Below the pieces are notes generated by a model. That model worked only from the letters and a program-made list of their open reading frames with translations. It was not told the DNA's origin and searched no databases. A stretch of 64,000 nucleotides of DNA, from NCBI GenBank assembly GCA_026874595.1, contig CM049309.1:614501-678500 (forward strand). The letters are read 5' to 3'. Positions 49,200 to 58,400 of the stretch are shown here, one piece after another. The stretch is from Sipunculus nudus (lineage: Eukaryota; Annelida; Sipuncula; Golfingiida; Sipunculidae). How positions within the stretch are numbered: position 1 is the stretch's first letter; each line of letters opens with the position of its first letter. The position numbers and the translations under genes were made by a program.

Positions 49200-50640
49200 C
49201 GTTTGACAAGAAGCGGTGAGACGTTTTCAGGTTTGTCATGTCAAGCTGGCCAAATGATATGAAATGCCGAAAACTAGACCTGTCTAGCTATAAAAGCTGC
49301 TGAGTTATAAGCATTTGCATGAAATCTCGTGTTTTCTCGTTTGACGGGAAATGTTGCGAGCTTTGGCGAGATTTCCAGTTTTGTCATGTCAGGTTTGTCA
49401 AATATTACAAAATGCCGGAAACTAGACCTGTCTAGCTGCAAAAGTGGCCGTGTTATCAGCATTTACGTGAAATCATGTTTTTTTCTCGCTTGACGAGATA
49501 TAGTACGAGATTTGGCAAGACGAGCAGTTTTATTATGTCAAGACGGCCAAACATTACGAAATGGCGAAAACTAGATCCGTCTAGCTGTAAAAGTCGCCGA
49601 GTTATAAGCATTTCCGTGTACTCTCGTGTTTTTTGTTTGACGAGATATGGTGCAGGATTTGGCCAGTCTTGTAGATTTGTCATATCAAACTCTCTAAATG
49701 TTATGAAATGGCGAAAACTACATCTGTCTAGCTGTAAAAGTCACCGAGTTATTAGCATTTCTTTGAAATCTCCTTTTTTATCGTGTGACGAGATATGGTG
49801 CGAGATTTGGCCAGTCTTGCAGGTTTGTCATGTCAAGACGTCCAAATGTTAATGAATGCCAAAAACTAGACCTGTCTAGCCGTGAAAGTCGCCGACTTAT
49901 ATGCATTTCTGTGAAATCTCGTTTTTCCACATTTGACCAGATATAGTACGAGATTTCGCCAAGTATCGCAGTTTTACTATGTCAAGTTGGCCAAATGTTA
50001 CCAAATGCAAATAACTAGACCTGAGTAGCTGTAAAAGTGGCCTAGTTATAAGCATTTCCATGATATCTCTTTTTTTTCTCACTTGACGAGATATGGTGCG
50101 AGATTTGGCCTGATTTCTTTTCTGGCGAGTCAAGCTGGTCATATGTTATGAAATGCCGGAAACTAGACCTGTGTAGCTGTAAAAGTCGCCAAGTTATAAG
50201 CATTTCTGTGAAATCTCGTTTTTTCTTGTTTGACGATAAACCGAGCGAAATTTGACGAGACACTTGCATATCTGTCGTGTCAAGCTGGTCTAGTGGAACT
50301 AAATGCCGAAAACCAGACGTGTCTAGCTGTAAAACTGGCCCAGTTATAAGCATTTCCGTGAAATCCCGTGTTTTCTCGTTTGATGAGATACGGTGCGAGA
50401 TTTGGCCTGTCTTGCAGCTCTGTCGTGTCAAGCTTGTTTGGTGGAACGAAATGCCGAAAACCAGACCTGTCTAGCTGTAAAAGTCGCCGAGTTATAAGCA
50501 TTTCCGCGAAGTCTCGTTTTTTCTCGTTTGACGAGATATGGCGCGAGATTTGGCGTAACTTTCAGTTCTGTCGTGTCAAGCTGGTCATGTGGAACAAAAT
50601 GCCAAAAACTAGATCTGCCTAACTTAAAAACTGACAAAGT
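49200..50640 (+). repeat. 149-bp tandem array, about ten units
   Basis: The landmark 'aactagacctgtctagct' or a close variant recurs at about 49,271, 49,421, 49,569, 49,717, 49,866, 50,017, 50,161, 50,312, 50,461 and 50,611, roughly every 149 bp. Each unit holds the hairpin TCTCGTTTGACGAGA (6-bp arms), a 'gatatggtgcgagatttggc' tract and 'ctgtcatgtcaagctgg'. The units are 80-90 percent alike by eye. Many short frames on both strands are shadows of the same unit and are not genes. Confidence 0.9.
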
Positions 50641-52563
50641 TACAAAAAAATGGTCGTGTTATTTCCAATTCCCATGATTTTTACCCAAAAAATGTAACCA
50701 TGGTAACGGCAAATTTAAGTAAGCTACATATCAAAAGAAAGGCCAGGTGATGATGAAAAAAATGAGCTATTGCAGAAGTGGATAAGCCTATTTATGGCGA
50801 AGTTATAGTGCAAAAACAGTTAACCACACCAGTCGTGACCTTGACCCTTGACCTTGGAGCAATGTTGACCAAAAACAATAGGATTCCAGGGTGTTCGGTT
50901 TTCAATCAACCCTGTAAGGGTCATGTCGATTGCTGCAAAATTGTGGCCAGGAGAGCGCAGACAAACACACAAATAAACAAAAAAACAAACAGACAAATGG
51001 ACATACGCAACTGACCAACCAACTTGCCGAAATCGAAGATTTCCGGCAAGCAACAAACAAGACGACCAGAGGTCATGCGCTTGCCGGAAACACTCTGACC
51101 CAAATAACATGAACATGTCATAAAGAAGACAAAGAGGAAGAAAATGAAAATGAGCTATTGTTTGTAAAGACTGGATCAATATTGACAAAGGTACGATGAT
51201 TATAATAATCTGACGGGTTTTCATGACTTTGACCTTGAACTTTTTAAAAATACATATACAGCTTCAAGAAATCGTTCCAATTACAATAGGTGAAAGTTGC
51301 AAAGTGATTCCTGGTAAACTGCGGCCTATAGAACCAGCAAGAAGGCAACATTTAGGACAACTTGCAAACAGACAGACATATTGACAAAGTGACACAAAGC
51401 TGAGACCAGGTGACTAGACTTAGTTATGTAGAAGACAAAGGTGAAAAAAAATGAGCCGAAGTTTGTGAAGATAGGACCAGAATGGACAAAGTTATGGGGA
51501 AAATAACATTTTGAAGTGTTTTGAAGTGACCAACATACTGACAAAGCGGCACAAGGTAAAGACAAAAAGACTAAACTATGTTATGAAGAAGACAGAGGAA
51601 GAAAATAAACTACAGTTTATGAAATTTAGGTTTAAAGTCTTAGAGATATGGGCAAAAAATGATATGTTTTAGTGTTTCATGTGCAGCGCCCCTTAGCGGC
51701 TATTTTCCGAAACTGAAAAATCACTTTCGAGATATTAGTGTAGGACATAAGATGTATCAGTTTCAAAAGGATTCCTGCAAAACTGTGGCCTGTAAAATGC
51801 TATATGTTAGACACAAGAACAAGCAAGAAGGCGATATTGATGATACCTGACAGATAGACAGACATACTGTCAAAGTGACACAAAGCTGAGGCCAGAAGGC
51901 TTGACCAAGTTATGGAAAAGACTCAGGGGATGAAATTAAGCTATAGTTTATGTAATTCAGGTGTATAGTTTCGGAGATATTGTCAAAAAATTATACGTTG
52001 ATGAAGTTTAAGTGCAGCGCCCCCTAGTGGTCATATCCCGAAAATGAATAATCAGTTTTGAGATATTAGTGTAAGACATAAGATTCACCAATTTCAAAAG
52101 AATTCTTGCAAAACTGTGGCCTGTAGAATGTTATATGTAAGACAGAATCACTAGCAAGAAGGTGAAATTGAGGTCAACTGACAGACAGACAGACATACTG
52201 ACAAAGTGACACAAAGTAGAGCACAGATGACAAGACCATGTTATGAAGAAGACACAGAGGAAGGAAATGAGCCTAAGTTTGTGAAGATAGGACAAATAGT
52301 TACAAAGTTATGATGAAAGTAAGATTTCGACGTTTTTCGATGACCGTGACTTTGACCTTTGACTTATGCCTACCTAAAACAATAGGCTACCAGGACTTTT
52401 GACTTACAATCAATCCTGAAAATTTCAGATCAATTGCTACAAAATTGTGGCCAGGAGAGTACTGACAAACAAACAAACAAACAAACATCGTGACAAACAA
52501 ACACACAAACAGACATACGCAACTGACCAACATGCTTGCCGAAATCGAAGATTTCCGGCAAGC
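50603..52563 (+). repeat. Block B of the nested insertion (duplicate of block A)
   Basis: This is the second copy of block A, with the palindrome eroded ('gtaaccatggtaac' near 50,694) and the same 330-bp-type units (51,684 and 52,018). It ends in a 30-nt near-palindrome at 52,534-52,563 ('gcttgccgaaatcgaagatt' then 'tccggcaagc'), which has a 1-base bulge and could form a strong hairpin at the right end of the insertion. Confidence 0.85.
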
Positions 52564-52680
52564 AATAACTGAGATAAATCCTGTAAACAATGTACTGTAA
52601 ACAATATGTAATCTTGTAATCAATGTATGATAAAACAATGTGTCCAGATCAAGGCCGAATAAATTTGAAAACTATTAAGC
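52564..52680 (-). other. Retrotransposon 5' leader (untranslated)
   Basis: This is the sequence between the primer-binding site and the nested insertion, read on the minus strand. It is AT-rich and repeats 'ttgtttacagtacattg', with 'acattg' motifs at three places. Its left edge carries AATAAC, which is repeated at the far side of the insertion immediately before the gag start region. Confidence 0.55.
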
Positions 52681-52703
52681 ATCCCGACGAGAGCCCCAAA
52701 TTT
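52681..52703 (-). promoter_or_regulatory. Primer-binding site of the LTR retrotransposon (Pro-tRNA-like)
   Basis: Directly inside the LTR the minus strand reads 'tttggggctctcgtcgggat'. This closely resembles the well-known Pro-tRNA primer site (TGGGGGCTCGTCCGGGAT), allowing a small shift in the middle. It lies 2-5 nt from the LTR end (CA at 52,707-52,706), the expected distance, and marks where minus-strand DNA synthesis would start. Confidence 0.8.
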
Positions 52704-52853
52704 TATGTTAAGGAACCTAATATAAACTGATCACGTATGCGTGATGAACACAAATTGTGTAACGGAGATAAAAAAAAAATCAGATTCTGTAAAACTAGGC
52801 AGCGTGAAATGTCTAGGGGAAGTCTGTGTTTTTTTGTTAACAAATAACTATAA

Positions 52854-52859
52854 TTTATT
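52854..52859 (-). terminator. Polyadenylation signal in LTR R/U5
   Basis: AATAAA on the minus strand ('ttttaagaataaattatag'), about 150 nt before the LTR end and about 350 nt after the TATA box. This agrees with an R region ending shortly afterwards. Confidence 0.65.
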
Positions 52860-53203
52860 CTTAAAACAACCCTAACATTACAATACACTAAATTATACAG
52901 TAAAACAGCGGTATAGCAACAAGTTATTACAATCACATAGAAAAATAATGTGCACAGTACCTGGTTACCAACACCATCACAACGATAAGTCCTTTAAATG
53001 TAAACTCTCGGAGAATGACAGTCCAGTGGAAAGTTCTTGCAACAACCCAGAAAGTAAACTGAAGTCCAAATGCATAAAATCCAGGAGAAAGTCTTTGAAA
53101 ATTTATAATTGCCGCATTAGTCGGATAAGGTCCTAGAATCTAAAACACGCTTCTGCGTCCGCTGGAATCTTCTCTGCTCTCTGCCCTCTAAAAAACATAG
53201 CCC

Positions 53204-53212
53204 CTTTATATA
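53204..53212 (-). promoter_or_regulatory. TATA box in LTR U3
   Basis: TATATAAAG on the minus strand, preceded by 'ggggtgtgaagg' and followed by 'gggctatgttttttagaggg'. The position within the LTR and the downstream initiator-like purine/pyrimidine stretch fit a pol II core promoter. Confidence 0.7.
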
Positions 53213-53478
53213 CCTTCACACCCCAAGCCGAGAACTTTCCACTTCTCGAACAGTCTATAAGATCTTGCACAACACAGTCTAACATGCGTTTCAGGAATTC
53301 TCTAGAAAGACATCGACGTGCCTCTACACATCATGGTGTACACGTGATCTCGCCCCAAGCCAGCATAACAACAAGAGTTCAACCAGTAAGGATTAAAGAT
53401 AGAATGTAACACGCGGCCAGACACGAGCGCCACAAAAGGAGCTACGCCCGTGTCACATAATAAAAAGAGCACCTGTAA

Positions 53479-53479
<1 letters not shown>

Positions 53480-53532
<53 letters not shown>
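53480..53532. repeat. (AT)n microsatellite
   Basis: About 26 AT dinucleotides, just outside the LTR. It is followed by two short 'agaaaatatatcgtat' repeats (53,536-53,570). Confidence 0.95.
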
Positions 53533-53537
<5 letters not shown>

Positions 53538-53570
53538 AAAATATATCGTATAGAAAATATATCGTATCGT

Positions 53571-53989
53571 ATACTCTGAATAATAATTTCAGACAATTTA
53601 CAAATTGACTGATCTTACACATTGACTATAACATACATACACACACATACAAACAGACATCCCGTTAGTTTTCTGCATGTGTCATGTGTTTATCTGTCGT
53701 CACAAAACTTTATTTATATGAAAACAAGGCCTACAGGCCTAATGCGAACCTGTGCAAAGTTTGGGAGTATGAATGGAGGTTGTTTTTTTTTAAATTTAAT
53801 ATTGATCCTTTTAAATCCTGCAAATCTACCTTAGTCATTATGATTTAAGCAAAATGGACATTTCGGACCTGCAAATTTTCAGACTAGGACATTTTAAAAC
53901 TAGAATATGGGTAGTCGACAAGCTACTATGTGTATCCGCAGAAATCAGAGTGGGACGGGTGAAGTGAGGCATGGATTAAGTGGCATGGG
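53571..53989. other. Short spacer between LTR and 278-bp array
   Basis: AT-rich with an (ACAC)n-like patch at 53,628-53,655. A 70-codon frame has no domain. Nothing else is visible. Confidence 0.45.
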
Positions 53990-56440
53990 GAATAGAGTGA
54001 GGTGTGTTGCATATTAGCATGGATGTCTGCAGAGTAAATGTGCATGTAGGTGGTGCCACCTGTCATAAAATCTAGAAAATTGTCCAGGATGTATAAACCT
54101 GCAAAATTTCAGGTGGATAAGTCAAACCACTGCTGAGATATGAGTGATTTTATCCCAAGGCAGATGAACAGATGGACGGTTTTCATAAGTGGTTGCAGGT
54201 GGCACCACCAGTTTTGCTTACGATGAAGAGCTATGTGAGATCTTTACACAAGCAAAATTTTGGCCCAATCGGTCAAATGGTTCCCGAGATATGAGCTTGG
54301 ATGTCTGTAGAGTAAACGTGAATATGGATGGCGCCACCTGTCATATAATCGAGAGGGCTGTCCAGGATGTATAAACCTGCTAAATTTCAGGTGGATAAGT
54401 CAAACCACTTCTGAGATATGAGTGATTTTATCCCAAGGCAGATGAACAGATGGACGCTGTGCATAAGTGGTTGCAGGTGGCACCACAGGTTTTGCTTATG
54501 ATGAAGATACACATGCAAAATTTTGGCCAAATTGGTCAAACGGTTCCTGAGATATGTGCTCGGATGTCTGCAGAGTAAACCTGAATGTAGCTGTCATAAA
54601 ATTGAGAAAGCTTTCCAGGATGTATAAACCTGCAAAAGATTTTAGGTGGATATGTCAAACCACTGCTGAGATATGAGTTATTTTACGCCAGGGCAGATGA
54701 ACAGATGGATGCTGTGCAAAAATGGTTGCAGGCGGCGCCACCACTTTTGCCTGTGATAAAGAGCTATGTGAGATCTATACACATGCAAAATTTTGCCCAA
54801 TCGGTCAAACGGTTCCCGAGATATGAGTTTGAATGTCTGCAGAGTAAACGTGAATGTAGGTGGCGCCACCTGTCACAAAATCGAGAAAGCTGTCCAGGAC
54901 GTATAAACCTGCAAAATTTCAGGTGGATAAGTCAAACCACTTCTGAGATATGAGTGATTTTATCCCAAGGCAGATGAACAGATTGACGCTGTGCATTAAT
55001 GATTGCAGGTGGCACCACCAGTTTTAGCTATGATAAAGAGCTATGTGAGATCTATACACATGCAAAATTTTGGCCCAATCGGTCAAACGGTTCCTGAGAT
55101 ATGAGCTTGGATGTCTGCAGAGTAAACGTGAATGTAGGTGGCGCCACCTGTAATAAAATCGAGAAAGCTGTCCAGGATGTATAAACCTGCAAAATTTCAG
55201 GTGGATACGTCAAACCACTGCTGAGATATGAGTGATTTTATCCCAAGGCAGATGAACAGATGGACGTTGTGCATAAGTGGTTGCAGGTGGCGCCACCAGT
55301 TTTGCCTCTGATAAAGAGCTATGTGAGATCTATACACATGCAAAATTTTTGCCCAATCGGTCAAACGGTTCCCGAGATATGAGTTTGAATGTCTGCAGAG
55401 TAAACGTGAATGTAGGTGGCGCCACCTGTCACAAAATCGAGAAAGCTGTCCAGGACGTATAAACCTGCAAAATTTCAGGTGGATAAGTCAAACCACTTCT
55501 GAGATATGAGTGATTTTATCCCAAGGCAGATGAACAGATTGACGCTGTGCATTAATGATTGCAGGTGGCACCACCAGTTTTGGCTATGATAAAGAGCTAT
55601 GTGAGATCTATACACATGCAAAATTTTGGCCCAATCGGTCAAACGGTTCCTGAGATATGAGCTTGGATGTCTGCAGAGTAAACGTGAATGTAGGTGGCGC
55701 CACCTGTAATAAAATCGAGAAAGCTGTCCAGGATGTATAAACCTGCAAAATTTCAGGTGGATACGTCAAACCACTGCTGAGATATGAGTGATTTTATCCC
55801 AAGGCAGATGAACAGATGGACGTTGTGCATAAGTGGTTGCAGGTGGCGCCACCAGTTTTGCCTCTGATAAAGAGCTATGTGAGATCTATACACATGCAAA
55901 ATTTTTGCCCAATCGGTCAAACGGTTCCTGAGATATGAGCTTGGATGTCTGCAGAGTAAACGTGAATGTAGGTGGCGCCACCTGTCATAAATCGAGAAAG
56001 CTGTCCAGGATGTATAAACCTGCAAAATTTCAGGTGGATACGTCAAACCACTGCTGAGATATGAGTGATTTTATCCCAAGGCAGATGAACAGATGGACGC
56101 TGTGCATAAGTGGTTGCAGGTGGCGCCACCAGTTTTGCCTCTGATAAAGACCTATGTGAGATCTATACACATGCAAAATTTTGGCCCAATCGGTCGAACG
56201 GTTCCTGAGATATGAGCTTGGATGTCTGCAGAGTAAACGTGAATGTAGGTGGCGCCACCTGTCATAAAATCGAGAAAGCTGTCCATGATGTAAAAACCTG
56301 CAAAATTTCAGGTGGATAAGTCAAACCACTGCTAAGATATGTGATATTATCCCAAGGCAGATGAACAGATGGACGCTGTGCAAAAATGGTTGCGGGCGGC
56401 GCCACTTTTTTAGTGTATGTTTTAAAGCTATCAAAGGGCT
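53990..56440 (+). repeat. 278-bp tandem array, about nine units, each with GGTGGCGCCACC palindromes
   Basis: The landmark 'atgtctgcagagtaaacgtg' occurs at 54,022, 54,301, 54,563, 54,833, 55,111, 55,389, 55,667, 55,945 and 56,222; most steps are 277-279 bp. Each unit contains 'cgtgaatgtaggtggcgcca', 'aaacctgcaaaatttcaggt', 'gagatatgagtgattttatc' and 'aatcggtcaaacggttcctg'. The perfect 12-bp palindrome GGTGGCGCCACC is found once or twice per unit, and variants with 'ggtggcaccacc' keep near-symmetry. Units at 54,833 and 55,389 match each other better than their neighbours, as do 55,111 and 55,667, revealing a 556-bp dimer. Several 61-97-codon frames arise from the repeat and are not genes. Confidence 0.93.
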
Positions 56441-56688
56441 ACATTTGTGCTAAATTTTTAGCTTGATCGGTCAAAAGGTTCCCGAGATATGCGGGTTTAT
56501 GTGTGGAAACAGACGCACAAATGGACGCTGGGCAGCGAGTAAAAGGTCAGAGGTCAACCAAAAATGAGGGCGCAGCAGTTCACATGTGACCTGATGATAA
56601 ACCCAATTCACTTAAAATGCAAACCAACTATTTTTAAACAGTTGAAAGATATAATTCCAATAATCTGGGAATTCTGCATCTAAACATT

Positions 56689-56738
56689 GTCTAGACGTCT
56701 AGACGCTGTGTCTAGACGTCTAGACACATTGTCTAGAC
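56689..56738. repeat. Two 16-bp perfect palindromes plus a half site
   Basis: GTCTAGACGTCTAGAC at 56,689-56,704 and again at about 56,710-56,725 (there within an 18-bp palindrome with T/A ends), followed by a half copy 'gtctagac' at 56,731-56,738. Each consists of two TCTAGA hexamers around ACGT. It lies in otherwise ordinary sequence between the 278-bp array and the 57-58 kb repeats. Confidence 0.85.
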
Positions 56739-56739
56739 A

Positions 56740-57779
56740 CTCCCCCAGAGCCAGGTCAGTTGCCATGGTGATGTCTGAACCCCACCTGTTTGCACTGAGT
56801 GACCTCTTGACTTGGCTGCTGAAACTCAAATCTGTTTTCAAATACAGAAAGCCCTTTTCAATTGGCTACAATGGTTTTTTAAAACTGTATTTACCCAATC
56901 TATTCTTATAAAACTGGCAGAACCCTACCATAGAATAATTCTTGTATAGTTTAAACCAATCAGCTTAACAGTTTCACCATAAATCAGTGTATAAGCTAGA
57001 AGAGTTTAAAATTACATTTTCGCTTGTAAAAAACACATCAATGTAGGTGGCGCCACCAATACCTGAAAATCAGATATGACATATGTGACAAACATTAGTA
57101 TAAAATTTGGTGATTATAGCTCTAGCCGTTTCTGAGATTTTAATTTTAGTGTGCTTTTTTGGACAGATGACCAAGTTCAACGTCCTGTAACTCGGCCAAA
57201 AATCTCCAAACTGGAACCATTCGAACAAACTTGAGAGAGATTGTTCCAGGGATCATTTCTGTGAAATATTGGACAATTTGGCTGGACAGTTTCAGAGAAG
57301 AAGATTTTTAAAGGTTTTTAAGCTTTTTCTCTATAAAATCTAAATTAATGCAGATACCCAATAATAAGCTCCAGGGCACCAAGTTTCACATGTGACTAAT
57401 TCTTACATATAATTTGGAGCTGCTAGCTCCGATGGTTTCGGACTTACAGCCATGGACGGCGGAAAGCCAGCCCTGGACGGCGGACGGCGGAAGGCTGACG
57501 ATGGACGGACGACGCTGCTCCATCGCATAAGCTCACAGGTTCGCTAAAATAGTGATTACATGATTACATACTTGAAGAAGTATTGGTATCTTATATGCAT
57601 GTAAATTAAAAAAAGAAGAAGGTGGAGTTGAGTTGACAGCAACATAATAACACAATTTTAATTTATTAACTTAAAAAAGAGGGTGTTAAAAAAATTTAAA
57701 TTTTAAAGTTTGACAACCATTTGTCAATCCAAACTGGAGTTATCATTTTTTATATCAATTTGCAACAAATTTGTGGACA
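56740..57779. other. Repeat-like non-coding sequence
   Basis: One isolated 'gtaggtggcgccaccaat' (57,044-57,061) carries the palindrome of the neighbouring array, and the following text ('aatttggtgattatagctct', 'gccgtttctgag') has the style of the same family. A 'ggacggcggacggcggaagg' patch at about 57,474-57,493 and 'gacgatggacggacgacg' after it look like the (GACG)n end of an inverted-repeat element (compare 59,080-59,166). No gene is visible. Confidence 0.5.
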
Positions 57780-58099
57780 GATGATCCCTGTGACCTTGAT
57801 CTTTGACCTTGTGACCCCAAAATCCGTGAGCAAAATATGGAAGATTGAAGATTTGGGATGAAAAGTTTGGCTTAAAATGCATCCACAATCTTTTTAATGA
57901 AGTGGTTTATGTGCTCTTGACCTTTGACCTCATGACCCCAAAATCAAAAGGATTCTAACTTTAGTGGTAGACCATACATTTCTCTAGTTTGAACACAATT
58001 TTTTAATCAAACATTCAGTTATCTGGTAACAAATATGTTGAAAGATGACCCCTGTGACCTTGATCTTTGACCTCATGAGCCCAAAATAAAATAGTTCTT

Positions 58100-58134
<35 letters not shown>

Positions 58135-58400
58135 TTTTTATATATAAATCAAGTTTGAAACCAATATGTTAATCCCAACTGGAGTTATCATTCAGAAACA
58201 AATATATGGACAGAAGGCCACTGTGACCTTGACCTTTGACCTTATGACCCTAAAATCAGTCGGATTCTTCCCCTATTGGCAGGTCAGCTATTATGCTAGA
58301 GAGGAAGGTTTGGGATGAAGAGTTTGGCCTAAAATAATATCCACAATCTTTCTAAATGAGAGGGTCCAACTTAACCTTTGATCTCATGACCCCGAAATCA
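57780..58400 (+). repeat. Degenerate tandem repeats carrying 'tgacctttgacct' (DR1-like nuclear-receptor motifs)
   Basis: The block 'gtgaccttgat/cctttgacct.atgacccc.aaatc' recurs at about 57,790, 57,912, 58,052, 58,222 and 58,366, spaced 120-170 bp. Two instances hold a perfect DR1 element on the minus strand (AGGTCAAAGGTCA; complement of 57,918-57,930 and 58,230-58,242). Between them are 'ttaatc.aaactggagttatc' and 'aaacaaatatgt.gacaga' segments. An (AT)n run interrupts at 58,098-58,128. No coding region. Confidence 0.75.

Larger units (their letters stand above)
45527..52563. mobile_element. 7.0-kb composite repeat insertion between LTR leader and gag, with 14-bp inverted ends
   Basis: This block interrupts the retrotransposon leader. 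Its near-terminal inverted repeats are GCTTGCCGGAAATC (45,554-45,567) and GATTTCCGGCAAGC (52,550-52,563), perfect over 14 bp. The host sequence AATAAC is present at both edges (45,521-45,526 and 52,564-52,569), consistent with a 6-bp target duplication, but it is short enough to be chance. Inside are four parts: a 330-bp tandem array (45,590-46,990), block A (47,085-48,990), a 149-bp tandem array (49,200-50,640) and block B (50,603-52,563). No transposase, helicase or other coding region is visible, so it would be a non-autonomous element or accreted satellite. Confidence 0.65.
41934..53457 (-). mobile_element. Broken Ty3/gypsy-class LTR retrotransposon (Gmr1-like order suspected), carrying a 7-kb nested insertion
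   Basis: Read on the minus strand: LTR (53,457-52,706), primer-binding site (52,703-52,681), leader to 52,564, foreign repeat block (52,563-45,527), gag (45,505-44,281), protease (43,977-43,489), integrase (43,402-41,934). There is no reverse transcriptase, no RNase H and no 3' LTR in the window. Protease and the integrase zinc domain are only about 300 bp apart, with no remnant of RT between them. In Gmr1-type elements integrase precedes RT, so a single 3' truncation near 41,934 would explain every missing part. A canonical element would instead need two losses. The coding parts carry several stops and frame changes, so the copy is dead. Assigning the LTR and the coding part to one element rests on their orientation, order and the matching insertion edges. 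Confidence 0.85.
52706..53457 (-). mobile_element. 5' LTR of the retrotransposon (752 bp)
   Basis: On the minus strand the LTR begins TGTGACACGGGCG (53,457 downward) and ends TTAACA (52,711-52,706), giving TG...CA termini. It has U3-R-U5 layout: a TATA box TATATAAAG at 53,212-53,204, then 'gcagagagcagagaag' about 30 nt on as a plausible transcription start, and AATAAA at 52,859-52,854. The primer site follows at once. No second LTR is present in the window, so the age cannot be estimated from LTR divergence. The open frames over this region are incidental. Confidence 0.82.

Noticed and set aside
49274-50637. Family of 60-129-codon frames on both strands suggesting a paralogous gene cluster
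   Set aside because: They are shadows of the 149-bp tandem unit; frames start and stop differently in each unit and occur on both strands.
52706-53457. Two or more LTRs flanking the element
   Set aside because: I searched both flanks for the TATA region, the TGTGACACGG start and the TTAACA end and found only this copy.
53302-53622. 106-codon minus-strand protein with an alternating Ile/Tyr stretch
   Set aside because: The stretch is the translated (AT)n microsatellite, and the rest lies inside the LTR.
54189-56046. Repeated open frames of 61-97 codons at 54.2-56.0 kb
   Set aside because: They arise from the 278-bp array, which has two of three periods out of frame, and show no domain.
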